Positions 8,196-15,478 of a stretch of DNA of 31,005 nt are shown one piece after another. The DNA lies in the NCBI GenBank assembly GCA_964393895.1, contig CAYMWP010000041.1, forward strand, positions 1-31,005. The letters run 5' to 3'. The number at the start of each line of letters is the position of its first letter. The stretch's first letter is position 1. Origin of the DNA: B4-G1 sp964393895. GTDB lineage: Bacteria; Chloroflexota; Anaerolineae; B4-G1. Made by a program: the position numbers and the translations under genes. The notes beneath the pieces are model-generated. The model did not search any database and was not told the origin of the DNA. It saw only the letters and a program-made list of their open reading frames with translations.

Positions 8196-8993
8196 CTAGA
8201 TTACCTTCTCGGCCAACAGCTTTTCGACCAGGACGGCGGCTGTTTCCTCGACGGTTTCGGCCTCAATGATCTCGGCCTCGCCCTCGCGCACGGGCGGCGC
8301 AAAGACCTCCGGCCAGCGCACACCGGAACCGGCCGCGCCCACCTTGCCGCTCTCCGCGCCGATGTCGTCCAACGTCTGGAGCGGGTACTCCATCTTGGCC
8401 GCCTTGCGGATGCCGATGAAGGAGGTATAGCGCGGCTCGTTGATGCCCTTGGTCGTGCCGACCACGGCCGGCAGCGGAGCCGAGACCACCTGCCGACCCT
8501 CCTCCAACAATTGCTCGACGACGATTGATTTGCCGTCGGCGTCCAGTTCGGCGATGTTGATGGTGTACATCAACGCGGGATAACCCAGCCGGTGAGCGAC
8601 GGCGCCCGCCGTCTGCCACGTCTCGGCGTCAATCGCCGACTTGCCAAAGAGGACCAGGTCCACGTCCTCCATCTTTTCGATGGCCTGGGCCAGCACGTAG
8701 CTGGTGGCCAGCGTGTCGGAGCCGGCGCAAGCGTCGTCCCAGATGCGCACGGCCTCGTCGCACCCCATGGCGACGGCGTGCTTTAGCGCCTCCAGCGCCT
8801 GCTCCGGCCCCATCGAGATGACGGTGACCTTTCCGCCGTGCTCGTCGCGGAGCAGCAGCGCCTCCTCCACGGCGTACTCGTCCCAGGGGTTGATAATCAA
8901 TGGCGACTCGCCCCAGGAGACGTTGCCCGCGTCGTCCACCGACATCTTGGCTTCCGAGTCGGGCGTGTGTTTGGTACATACCACGATATGCAA
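8196..8993 (-). CDS. etfB: Electron transfer flavoprotein beta subunit
   Basis: 265 residues, partner of EtfA. HIVVCTKHTPDSE at the N-terminus, NPWDEYAVEEAL (about 36-47), SMGPEQALEALKHAVAMGCD (about 60-79) and GKSAIDAETWQTAGAVAHRL (about 117-136) are characteristic of EtfB/FixA and form the nucleotide (AMP or FAD) site. The start codon is TTG at 8993, supported by AAAGGAGGTG six bases upstream; no in-frame ATG fits. It has its own promoter (9049-9076) with a palindromic operator over the start site, so etfBA can be expressed apart from the long operon upstream. Confidence 0.95.
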   Translation of the reverse strand: MHIVVCTKHTPDSEAKMSVDDAGNVSWGESPLIINPWDEYAVEEALLLRDEHGGKVTVISMGPEQALEALKHAVAMGCDEAVRIWDDACAGSDTLATSYVLAQAIEKMEDVDLVLFGKSAIDAETWQTAGAVAHRLGYPALMYTINIAELDADGKSIVVEQLLEEGRQVVSAPLPAVVGTTKGINEPRYTSFIGIRKAAKMEYPLQTLDDIGAESGKVGAAGSGVRWPEVFAPPVREGEAEIIEAETVEETAAVLVEKLLAEKVI

Positions 8994-9029
8994 GATGCAC
9001 CTCCTTTAAGTTTCACGCATTAACAATAA

Positions 9030-9044
9030 CTGACTGGCGGTCAG
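9030..9044. promoter_or_regulatory. Palindromic operator at the etfB start site
   Basis: CTGAC-TGGCG-GTCAG is a perfect 5-bp inverted repeat with a 5-base centre, located 5-19 bases downstream of the -10 element of the etfBA promoter and so over the expected transcription start. Its shape resembles sites bound by TetR-family repressors of fatty-acid or acyl-CoA catabolism. The regulator is not encoded in the window, so its identity is inference. Confidence 0.45.
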
Positions 9045-9048
9045 CATA

Positions 9049-9076
9049 ATTATACCAATATCTTGCCTGTGCACAA
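9049..9076 (-). promoter_or_regulatory. Sigma70-type promoter of etfBA
   Basis: On the minus strand, TTGTGC (9076-9071), a 16-base spacer and TATAAT (9054-9049), with TGG just before the -10 (extended -10). It lies about 55 bases before the etfB start codon. Confidence 0.65.
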
Positions 9077-9108
9077 ATCGAGGCGGTGGGTCACGACGGA
9101 ATGGCCCG

Positions 9109-9990
9109 TCATTGTTTCCGATTGACCAAAGCCACCCCGCCCATAATCAGCCCTCCACCAATGGCCGTTGCCCAGGCCACCGACTCGTTCAGCAAGAGGA
9201 TGCTCAACAAGGTCGCCACCAGGGGTTGCAGGTACTGGAGCACGCTCACGCGCGATATTTCCTGTTTCTGCAATGCCCTGTACCACAGGATGTACCCCAG
9301 CGCCGAACAGGCCCACGCCAGGAAGAGCATCGCTCCCCAACCGCGCCAGGTCACCCTGGGCAGAGCGGCCATTAGACCTCCCCCGCCCAACTGGGCCGAC
9401 GCCGCCAGCACCGGCACGCTCAGGCTAAAGACCAACGCCGCTACCAGTACGGGAGGGCGCTTTCGCAGCAGGCCCTTGCTCAACGTGGAGTAGAGCGCCC
9501 ACCCCAGCGCCGAGACGACGACCAGCAGATCGCCTGCCAGCGTGCTCCCACTCACGCGCAGCGATTGCAGGTCGCCGCGTGTGATGACCAGCGTCGAGCC
9601 GAGGATGGCGATCAGGAAACCAGCTACTTTGAATCGGGTCACACGCTCACCGAACAAGATCGCGGCCAGCGCGAACATGAACAGCGGCCCCAGCGTGACC
9701 AGCAGCGCCGAGTTGATGGCAGTCGTCTGCCGCAGGCCGGCCATCTGTACCAGTTGGTGGAGAAAGACGCTGATCAGCGCCAGCAGCCCGAGGCGCGCCC
9801 AATCGTATCGCGTCAGGCGGGCCACCTCATCCCACCCGCCCCCCAGCAGCAGGGACAGATCCAGCGCCAACGCCGCCAGAATGGCCCTGACCAGCACCAG
9901 GTGCAGCGGTGAGAGTTCCGCCAGCGCGAACTTGCCCGCCACGAAGGACGCTCCCCAAAAGATCACCGCCACCAGCGCGTGCCAGCTCAC
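9109..9990 (-). CDS. EamA/DMT-superfamily permease
   Basis: 293 residues with about ten hydrophobic helices in two homologous halves. The first half has WGASFVAGKFAL and the second WALYSTLSKGLL, the signature positions of the two EamA domains, and the sequence ends with LNESVAWATAIGGGLIMGG as usual for the family. DMT exporters move amino acids, purines or other metabolites, and the substrate here is unknown. I take GTG 9990 because GAGGAG precedes it by seven bases and the protein then has normal length. The frame remains open to 10062, but that part is only a translated palindromic repeat (10012-10044). It follows the dehydrogenase gene in the same direction and may be the last gene of that operon. 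Confidence 0.88.
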   Translation of the reverse strand: MSWHALVAVIFWGASFVAGKFALAELSPLHLVLVRAILAALALDLSLLLGGGWDEVARLTRYDWARLGLLALISVFLHQLVQMAGLRQTTAINSALLVTLGPLFMFALAAILFGERVTRFKVAGFLIAILGSTLVITRGDLQSLRVSGSTLAGDLLVVVSALGWALYSTLSKGLLRKRPPVLVAALVFSLSVPVLAASAQLGGGGLMAALPRVTWRGWGAMLFLAWACSALGYILWYRALQKQEISRVSVLQYLQPLVATLLSILLLNESVAWATAIGGGLIMGGVALVNRKQ

Positions 9991-10011
9991 GTGCTTCTCC
10001 TCGGCGAGCAG

Positions 10012-10044
10012 AGACCTCCGAGGTTTCCTGAACCTCGGAGGTCT
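10012..10044. repeat. AGACCTCCGAGGT-family palindrome between dehydrogenase and EamA genes
   Basis: A perfect 14-bp inverted repeat, AGACCTCCGAGGTT / AACCTCGGAGGTCT, with loop TCCTG. The same core occurs at 19065-19079, 22842-22856 and 22925-22939. It lies 25 bases downstream of the dehydrogenase stop and could act as a transcription or mRNA-stability element. Confidence 0.85.
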
Positions 10045-10068
10045 ACAATCGCTATGCTGCACACCTGC

Positions 10069-11187
10069 CTACAGTTTGTCGGCGACGGCCTGGGCCATCT
10101 CCAATGTCGAGCTCTCACCTCCGAGATCGTAGGTGCGCACCTGGCCCTCTGCGATGACGTCGGCGATGGCTGCCTGGAGCGCCTGGGCCGTGTCGTTCTC
10201 GCCCAGCCAGTCCAGCATCAGCTTGACCGCCAGGAGCATGGCCGTGGGGTTGACCTTGTACTGGCCGGCGTACTTGGGGGCCGAGCCGTGGGTCGGCTCA
10301 AAGATGCCAAAGTGGTCGCCAATGTTGCCGCTGGCGGCGAACCCCAGCCCGCCCACCAACTGCGCCGCCAGATCGGAGATGATGTCGCCGAACATGTTGC
10401 TAGAGACCAGCACGCCATAGTCCTGGGGGTTCTTGACCATCCACATGACCATCGCGTCCACGTTCGTCTCCCACAGCTCGATTCCTGGATATTCCTCGGC
10501 GATCTTGCGCGCCTCGCGCACCATCAGCCCGGAGGTCTCGCGGATCACGTTCGCTTTCTCGACCAGCGTGACGGTGGGGTAGCCGAATTTCTTGGCGTAC
10601 TCGAAGGCAGCCCGCACGATGTGTTGGCAGCCCGCGCGGGTAAAGATGCGGGTGGAGAGGGCAATGTCGGCCGAATCCACCCCCTCAAAGGCTCCCATGC
10701 GGGGGCTGAGTTCCTCCAGCTTGGCCCGCAGGTCGTCCGGCAGCGGGTGGAACTCGACGCCGGCGTAGAGGCCCTGCGTGTTCTCGCGGAAAGTGACCAT
10801 GTCAATGTCGTCCCGGTAGTTGAGCGGGTTGCCCTTGAACGCCTGGCAGGGGCGCAGATTGGTGTACAGATCGAACGTCTGGCGCATGCGCACGATGGGG
10901 CTGCGATAGGTCAGTCCCTTGCCTTGCAGTTCGGGCACTAACTCTGCCTCGGCCTCCTCCTTGGGTTTGGAGGTGATGGCGGCGAACAGCGCGCAGGTGC
11001 AGGCCTGGAGCGTCTCGACCGTGCGCTGCGGCAGCGGCTCCCCCTCCGTGCGCCAGAACTCCCAACCGATGTCGGCGGGGATGTACTCGGCGTCCAGCGC
11101 GATCTTGTCCAGCACGATCTGAGCTGCGTCCATCACGTCTTTGCCAATGCCGTCTCCCGGCATCAGCGCGATTTTGTACTTTGCCAT
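10069..11187 (-). CDS. Isocitrate/homoisocitrate/isopropylmalate dehydrogenase family, NADP-type signature
   Basis: 372 residues, a beta-decarboxylating dehydrogenase that oxidises a 2-hydroxy-3-carboxy acid to a 2-oxoacid plus CO2. Visible sites: GDGIG (11-15); SPIVRMR (96-102) followed by DLYTNLRP; RENTQGLYAG (134-143) with the catalytic Tyr; EKANVIRETSG with the catalytic Lys; and HGSAPKYAGQYKVNP (300-314). The last motif keeps Lys, Tyr and Val at positions that bind the 2'-phosphate of NADP in E. coli Icd, so NADP use is inferred. RENTxGLYAG and SPIV resemble isocitrate/homoisocitrate enzymes more than LeuB, but the Asn of the Icd SxN substrate loop is replaced by Ile, so canonical isocitrate specificity is uncertain. 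GAGGAG lies eight bases before the ATG. It follows two LeuCD-type pairs that could supply its substrate. Confidence 0.85.
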   Translation of the reverse strand: MAKYKIALMPGDGIGKDVMDAAQIVLDKIALDAEYIPADIGWEFWRTEGEPLPQRTVETLQACTCALFAAITSKPKEEAEAELVPELQGKGLTYRSPIVRMRQTFDLYTNLRPCQAFKGNPLNYRDDIDMVTFRENTQGLYAGVEFHPLPDDLRAKLEELSPRMGAFEGVDSADIALSTRIFTRAGCQHIVRAAFEYAKKFGYPTVTLVEKANVIRETSGLMVREARKIAEEYPGIELWETNVDAMVMWMVKNPQDYGVLVSSNMFGDIISDLAAQLVGGLGFAASGNIGDHFGIFEPTHGSAPKYAGQYKVNPTAMLLAVKLMLDWLGENDTAQALQAAIADVIAEGQVRTYDLGGESSTLEMAQAVADKL

Positions 11188-11213
11188 AGTTTTTTCTCCT
11201 CGTATCGAATTAA

Positions 11214-11242
11214 CCTCCCGCAGGTTCTGAACCTGGGGCAGG
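11214..11242. repeat. Imperfect palindrome between LeuD-type and dehydrogenase genes
   Basis: CCTCCCGCAGGTT, loop CTG, then AACCTGGGGCAGG. It forms an imperfect 13-bp stem directly after the stop codon of the LeuD-type gene, in the same kind of position as the palindromes at 10012, 13018 and 16275. Confidence 0.6.
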
Positions 11243-11247
11243 TCTGT

Positions 11248-11745
11248 CTACTCAATCCCCAATTGTTTGCGGGCGTAGGGAATCAACCCGCCAGTCTCAA
11301 TGATCTCCATCACCTCCGGCGAGAGCGGTGGGAAGGTGTATTCCCCCTGGGGCGTCGTCACCGTGCCCGTGGCGAAATCTATGGTGATCTCGTCGCCCGA
11401 CTCGACCCCGTCCACCGCGTCGCAGGTGACGATGGGCAGCGCCTGGTTGATGCAGTTGCGAAAGTAGATGCGGGCGAAACTGCGGGCCACGATGACCCCC
11501 ACGCCGATCTCTTTCAGGCACACCACGGCCTGCTCGCGCGAGCTGCCGCAGCCCCAGTTCTTGCCCGCGACGATGATGTCGCCGTGCTTTACGTTCTCGA
11601 CAAAGCTTGGGTCCAGGTCCTCCAGCGCGTGCTGGGCCATCTCTTTCGGATCAGAGATGGAGTAGGTGTACTTGCCGGGAAAGATGACGTCGGTGTTGAC
11701 GTCGTCGCCGTACTTCCATACCCGTCCGGTGATTTTGGTTTCCAT
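11248..11745 (-). CDS. LeuD-type small subunit of an aconitase-superfamily hydro-lyase (second pair)
   Basis: 165 residues, the swivelling small subunit that closes over the Fe-S active site of its LeuC partner. GDDVNTDVIFPGKY (13-26), AGKNWGCGSSREQA (about 65-78) and ARSFARIYFRN are hallmarks of LeuD/HacB. The specificity loop that is YLRT or YLV(Y/M) in characterised archaeal-type homoaconitases and isopropylmalate isomerases reads YTYS here (26-29), so the substrate is not obvious. I start at ATG 11745, two bases after the stop of its large subunit with GAGGGGGA just upstream; the frame is open much further upstream but overlaps the LeuC-type gene. Tight coupling indicates one enzyme complex. 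It could be isopropylmalate isomerase, homoaconitase or aconitase. Confidence 0.85.
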   Translation of the reverse strand: METKITGRVWKYGDDVNTDVIFPGKYTYSISDPKEMAQHALEDLDPSFVENVKHGDIIVAGKNWGCGSSREQAVVCLKEIGVGVIVARSFARIYFRNCINQALPIVTCDAVDGVESGDEITIDFATGTVTTPQGEYTFPPLSPEVMEIIETGGLIPYARKQLGIE

Positions 11746-11747
11746 CT

Positions 11748-13001
11748 CTATATCCCCCTCGGATCGGTGATGACGCCGGTCAGCGCCGAAGCGGCCACGG
11801 TGGCCGGGCTGCCCAGGTAGATGAACGCCTCCTTGGAGCCCATGCGCCCCTTGAAATTGCGGTTGGCCGTCGAGATGGTCGCCTCGGCGGGGGCCATGCA
11901 GCCTTCGTGCGCCCCCAGGCAGGGGCCGCAGCCGGGGTTGAGCAGCGTCGCCCCGGCGGTCACCAAATCGCTGACGATGCCGCGCTCTATGGCGGACAGC
12001 AGCACCTCGCGCGAGGCGGGCAGCACCAGCATGCGCACGTTCGGCGCGATGTGCCTGCCGCGCAGGATCTCGGCCGCCGCCTCCAGATCCTCCAGCCGGC
12101 CGTTGGTGCACGTGCCCACCAATGCCTGGTTGATCGGCGTGCCGGCGACCTCGGTCACGGGCGCTACGTTATCCACCGTGTGGGGCCTGGCTACCTGCGG
12201 GGCCAGGTCGCTCACGTCGTACTCGATGACGCGCTCGTAGCTGGCGTCCGGGTCGGCAAAAACCTCCTCATAGCCGTGCTTCACCCGGCCCTTGAGCCAG
12301 GCGCGGGTCTGGTCGTCAGGCTCGACGACCGCATTCTTGGCCCCCATCTCGGCCGCCATGTTGGTCAGCACCATGCGGCCGGACACGCTCATATTCTGGA
12401 TAGTCCGGCCGGCGAACTCGACCGAGCGATAGTCGGCCCCGTCGGCGCGCAGGTCGCCGATGATGTGCAGGATCACATCTTTGGCCGAGACCCGCTCCGG
12501 CAGCCTGCCGTTGACGACGATGCGAAAGCTATCCGGCACGCGCAGCCAGATCTGGCCCGTGGCCATCACCGCCGCCGCCTCGGTGCGCCCGATGCCGGCG
12601 GAGAAGGCCCCAAAGGCGCCGTGCGTCGGCGTGTGCGAGTCGGAGCCGACGATGACGCCGCCGGGCCAGGCGTGCCCCTTCTCCGGCAGCACCTGGTGGC
12701 AGATGCCCTCGCCGATGTCGTAGAAAGCGGTGATCCCCTGCTCGGCGACGAACTCGCGGACCGCCTTGTGGCCGGCGGCGTAGGTCTCGTTGGCCGCCGG
12801 CGTCACGTGATCCAGCACGATGACGTTCATCGTGGGGTCGGCCACCTGGTCCACGCCGATCTTGCGAAATTGGGCCGCGATAGCCGAGGTGTTATCGTGG
12901 GTCAGCAGCTTGTCGGGCCGGACGGTGACGATCTGCCCCGGCACGACGTTTTCCAATCCGGCCTTGCGGGCCAGCACTTTTTCGACAAAGGTATGTCCCA
13001 T
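11748..13001 (-). CDS. LeuC-type large subunit of an aconitase-superfamily hydro-lyase (second pair)
   Basis: 417 residues, the usual length for the archaeal-type LeuC/HACN branch. GHTFVEKVLARKAGL begins the protein; LTHDNTSAI and VGSDSHTPTHGAFGAF (substrate-binding) follow; the [4Fe-4S] ligands are Cys298 (VGTCTNGR), Cys358 and Cys361 (NPGCGPCLG). STANRNFKGRMGS near the C-terminus is also typical. All cluster ligands are present, so it should be active in stereospecific dehydration and rehydration of a malate- or citrate-type acid. I use ATG 13001 (AAGGAG upstream); an in-frame codon at 13028 lies in a palindrome. It differs from the first LeuC-type protein in most of its length, so the two pairs probably have different substrates. 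Confidence 0.88.
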   Translation of the reverse strand: MGHTFVEKVLARKAGLENVVPGQIVTVRPDKLLTHDNTSAIAAQFRKIGVDQVADPTMNVIVLDHVTPAANETYAAGHKAVREFVAEQGITAFYDIGEGICHQVLPEKGHAWPGGVIVGSDSHTPTHGAFGAFSAGIGRTEAAAVMATGQIWLRVPDSFRIVVNGRLPERVSAKDVILHIIGDLRADGADYRSVEFAGRTIQNMSVSGRMVLTNMAAEMGAKNAVVEPDDQTRAWLKGRVKHGYEEVFADPDASYERVIEYDVSDLAPQVARPHTVDNVAPVTEVAGTPINQALVGTCTNGRLEDLEAAAEILRGRHIAPNVRMLVLPASREVLLSAIERGIVSDLVTAGATLLNPGCGPCLGAHEGCMAPAEATISTANRNFKGRMGSKEAFIYLGSPATVAASALTGVITDPRGI

Positions 13002-13017
13002 AGATTCGTGCTCCTTG

Positions 13018-13039
13018 GGCAGGCCCAAGACCTGCCCCT
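13018..13039. repeat. Short palindrome at leuD-type/leuC-type junction
   Basis: GGGCAGG-CCCAAGA-CCTGCCC: a 7-bp stem lying between the two hydro-lyase pairs and touching the stop codon of the upstream LeuD-type gene. It is another of the palindromes sited at operon junctions here. Confidence 0.5.
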
Positions 13040-13565
13040 ACTCCAACGATTTGCCATAGGCGAACAGGTCGCCCGCCTGGTAGATGTCCATCTGCACCTG
13101 GGAGAATGGCTCGGCCTGGAAGGTCTTGCCGTCCAGGGTCAACTGCCCGGTCTCGAAATCCACTGCCAGCACGTCGCCGGTCTCGAACTCGTTCGCCATC
13201 CCGGTCAGGCCGGGCAGCGCGACGATGGGCATCCCGCTGTTGATGGCGTTTCGCTTGTAGATCGCGCCAAAGCTCTCGGCCACGATGGCGCCTAGCCCCA
13301 GCGCCCGGAAGCAATCCACCGCCTGCTGGCGCGAAGAGCCCGCGCCAAAGTTCTTGCCGGCCACGATCAAATCGCCCGGCTGCGCCTTCTGGGCGAAATC
13401 CTCCCAACCCTTGAGGTTATCCAGCGCGTATTGGCCCATCTGACTCACGTCGGTGATGTGCAGATAGCGGTTGTGAAAGATCATGTCGGTGTCAATGTCG
13501 TCGTACAGGTTGCCCTCCGGGTCGGTGAGCACCCACAGGCGGCCTTTTATTCTGGTCTCTTTCAT
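13038..13565 (-). CDS. LeuD-type small subunit of an aconitase-superfamily hydro-lyase (first pair)
   Basis: 175 residues. The conserved sites are DDIDTDMIFHNRYLHI (22-37), AGKNFGAGSSRQQAVDC (about 69-85) and AESFGAIYKRNAINSG. The specificity loop reads YLHI (34-37), different from the YTYS of the second small subunit and from the YLRT or YLV(Y/M) of studied archaeal-type enzymes. The start ATG lies one base after the stop of its LeuC-type partner, with GGAGGTG inside the end of that gene. Frames open further upstream but overlap the partner. Role: small subunit of a second, distinct hydro-lyase in the same operon; aconitase on citrate is one reasonable possibility given the citrate-synthase-fold gene nearby. 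Confidence 0.85.
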   Translation of the reverse strand: MKETRIKGRLWVLTDPEGNLYDDIDTDMIFHNRYLHITDVSQMGQYALDNLKGWEDFAQKAQPGDLIVAGKNFGAGSSRQQAVDCFRALGLGAIVAESFGAIYKRNAINSGMPIVALPGLTGMANEFETGDVLAVDFETGQLTLDGKTFQAEPFSQVQMDIYQAGDLFAYGKSLE

Positions 13566-13566
13566 C

Positions 13567-14856
13567 CTACACCTCCGGCACCGTGATCTCGCCCTTGAGC
13601 GCGCACCAGGCGGCTGTGACCGGGCTGGCCAGGTAGGTCTCACCCGCGCCCTGCTTGCCCGGAAAGTTGCGGTTGCTGGTGCTGATCTGCACCTGGCTCT
13701 CGCCCGTCATGCCGATGTGGCCCGAGGCGCAGCCGCCGCACCCGGCGTTACTGATGATGAACCCGGCGTCGAACAGCGTGGTCAGCACTCCCGTGCGCAG
13801 CATCTGCTCGAACACTCCCCGCGTGGCCGGCACCACCGACGCCATGACGCCCGGCGCGAACCGCTTCCCTTTGACGATCTCTGCCACGGCGGCAAAATCC
13901 TCGAACCGGCCGTTGGTGCAGGAGCCGAGGAAGACGGAATCAATGCGCCGTCCGGCCACCTCGCGCACCGGCACGACGTTGGCCGGACTGGGTGGGCAGG
14001 CGATGAGCGGCTCCAGGTCCGTGACGTCCACCTCGACCGTCTCCACGTACTCGGCGTCGGGGTCGGCGTAGACTCCAGAAACCAGGTTTTTGTCGCTGCG
14101 CTCACTGAAAAACCCGGTTTCTTTGCCAGCAGCACGCTCGCGGGCGTAGGCCAGCACCTCCTCCGAGGGCGGGATAAAGCCGATGATGCCCCCCATCTCG
14201 GTGATCTGGCTGGCGAGCGTGATGCGGCCTGGCAGGTCCAGCGCTTCGATGGCCGGGCCGTAGAATTCGACCGCGCGGCCCAGCGCGCCGTTGGAGCCGA
14301 GCCGCCGGAGCACGGCCAGAGTCAGATCGCGGGCGGTACAGGGGTAGGCATACTCGCCCTCGACGACGACCTTCATCGTCGGCGGCACCTCGAACCAGGT
14401 CTTGCCGGTCTTGAAAGTGAAGGCAATGTCCTGGTCGCCCATGCCCTGGCCGAAAGCCCCAATCGCGCCCAGGATGTTGAGGTGGCTGTCGGTGCCGACA
14501 AAGGTGGAGCCGGGGTAGGCCAGCCCTTCCTCTATCGCCACGTGGGAGCCGATCCCGGCGTCCACGTCGTACACCTTGACCCCCTGCTCCCGCGCCCAGA
14601 TGCGGCAGATTTGCTGGTTGTTGGCGTAGGGAATATTGTTGGGCGGCACGACCAGGTCGAAGGTGAAAAAGGTCTTGGTCTTGTCGGCCACCGGCGCGTC
14701 ACCGTAGTGGGCGCGATAGTTCTTGACCACGTTGGCCCCGGCAAAGTCGCGGGCGGAGCGGATGTCCAGGTCGAGCCAGATAATGCTGCCCGGCTCAACC
14801 TCCGCGCCGTCGGGGCTGTGAGCCTGAAAAATCTTTTGGATGATTGTTTTTCCCAT
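13567..14856 (-). CDS. LeuC-type large subunit of an aconitase-superfamily hydro-lyase (first pair), with inserted palindrome
   Basis: 429 residues. VGTDSHLNILGAIGAF is the substrate-binding segment (it reads HLN where LeuC usually has HTC/HTP), and the [4Fe-4S] ligands Cys313 (GSCTNGR), Cys373 and Cys376 (GCGGC) are present, as is TSNRNFPGKQG near the end. Residues about 245-260 (ETGFFSERSDKNLVSG) are encoded by a 46-bp palindrome (14077-14122) that also occurs between genes at 16275-16319. Compared with the second LeuC-type protein, this adds about 13 residues in a linker before YADPDAEY without breaking the frame. The gene starts three bases after the HD-gene stop. I expect it to be functional, because both flanks align normally. 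Confidence 0.88.
   Translation of the reverse strand: MGKTIIQKIFQAHSPDGAEVEPGSIIWLDLDIRSARDFAGANVVKNYRAHYGDAPVADKTKTFFTFDLVVPPNNIPYANNQQICRIWAREQGVKVYDVDAGIGSHVAIEEGLAYPGSTFVGTDSHLNILGAIGAFGQGMGDQDIAFTFKTGKTWFEVPPTMKVVVEGEYAYPCTARDLTLAVLRRLGSNGALGRAVEFYGPAIEALDLPGRITLASQITEMGGIIGFIPPSEEVLAYARERAAGKETGFFSERSDKNLVSGVYADPDAEYVETVEVDVTDLEPLIACPPSPANVVPVREVAGRRIDSVFLGSCTNGRFEDFAAVAEIVKGKRFAPGVMASVVPATRGVFEQMLRTGVLTTLFDAGFIISNAGCGGCASGHIGMTGESQVQISTSNRNFPGKQGAGETYLASPVTAAWCALKGEITVPEV
14077..14122. repeat. Palindromic element inserted in frame within a coding sequence
   Basis: AGAAACCAGGTTTTT (14077-14091) and AAAAACCCGGTTTCT (14108-14122) form a 15-bp stem with one mismatch around a GC-rich loop. 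The same arms occur in the intergenic palindrome 16275-16319, and a degraded version lies in the amidohydrolase gene at 21343-21375. Confidence 0.85.
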
Positions 14857-14859
14857 AGC

Positions 14860-15432
14860 TCACCCCAGCTTGGCGGCCAGGTTTTTCTTTTGGAACATGC
14901 GCTGGATGGAGTGAAAGCTCATAAAGTCGGCATGGTTGAGGATGGTGGCCTCGGTGATGCGGTCCATCTTGTCACCCTCACCGGCGTGAGCGGCGATGAT
15001 GTGTTGTACTTCCAGCGGCAGGTTGCAGCGGGCTGCCAGTTCCATGCCGCTGAAGGGATGGCGCATGAGCTTGCCGTTATAGCTTTGCACCGTCATGCCC
15101 GCTTCTCCCTTTTCGTATTCCAGCAGCTTGCCGATGTCGTGCAACAGCCCCCCCGCGATGAGCCAGTCCATATTGATCGGCACCCGCTCGCCATAGATTT
15201 CCCCAAAGACCTCGGCGGCGCGGATGGCAGTCAGTGTCACCGCGCGGACGTGGTCAATGAAGGAGGCCGGGCAAGGATTGATGAGCAGGGTGAAGGGCAT
15301 CTCGGCCAGCGCGTCCAGCGTCCAGCCGCTCTCCTCCATTGCCACTTCCCAGGTCTTGATGCACTTTTCACGCAACTCGTCGTCCTCGATCAGGTTGAAC
15401 TCTGGTATTAGCTCGAACAATTTCTCTCTCAT
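14860..15432 (-). CDS. HD-domain protein (predicted metal-dependent phosphohydrolase)
   Basis: 190 residues. The HD metal site is complete: His61 (DHVRAV), His98-Asp99 (GGLLHDIGK), with further candidate ligands His125 (RHPFSG), His149 (IIAAHAGEG) and Asp169 (NHADF). HD proteins usually hydrolyse nucleotides or cyclic nucleotides; the true substrate is unknown. ATG 15432 is preferred because GGAGG precedes it by five bases; ATG 15444 is the alternative. It sits inside the carbon-metabolism operon, three bases before the first LeuC-type gene. Its placement suggests a regulatory or house-cleaning role for this pathway, for example hydrolysing a CoA or nucleotide by-product. That is inference. 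Confidence 0.8.
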   Translation of the reverse strand: MREKLFELIPEFNLIEDDELREKCIKTWEVAMEESGWTLDALAEMPFTLLINPCPASFIDHVRAVTLTAIRAAEVFGEIYGERVPINMDWLIAGGLLHDIGKLLEYEKGEAGMTVQSYNGKLMRHPFSGMELAARCNLPLEVQHIIAAHAGEGDKMDRITEATILNHADFMSFHSIQRMFQKKNLAAKLG

Positions 15433-15444
15433 AGCGTCCTCCAT

Positions 15445-15478
15445 TTACGCATTACGTTTTACGCAATCACGTTTCACG
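15445..15478. repeat. Degenerate TTTACGC/TTTCACG short repeat
   Basis: A string of related heptamers (TTTACGCA, GTTTTACGCA, CGTTTCACG) fills the gap before the HD gene and overlaps the stop of the citryl-CoA-lyase-like gene. A similar string is found at 17232-17274. It looks like a simple dispersed repeat rather than a coding or regulatory site. Confidence 0.5.

Noticed and set aside
9991..10062. Extended N-terminus of the EamA protein
   Set aside because: The extra 24 residues only translate the palindrome at 10012-10044 and the start lacks a ribosome binding site; GTG 9990 has GAGGAG seven bases upstream.
13483..15411. A 642-codon open frame on the plus strand, and similar long frames at 11907-13295 and 4819-5922
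   Set aside because: They run antisense to well-supported genes, have no family signatures and arise from the G+C-rich codon pattern of the opposite strand.
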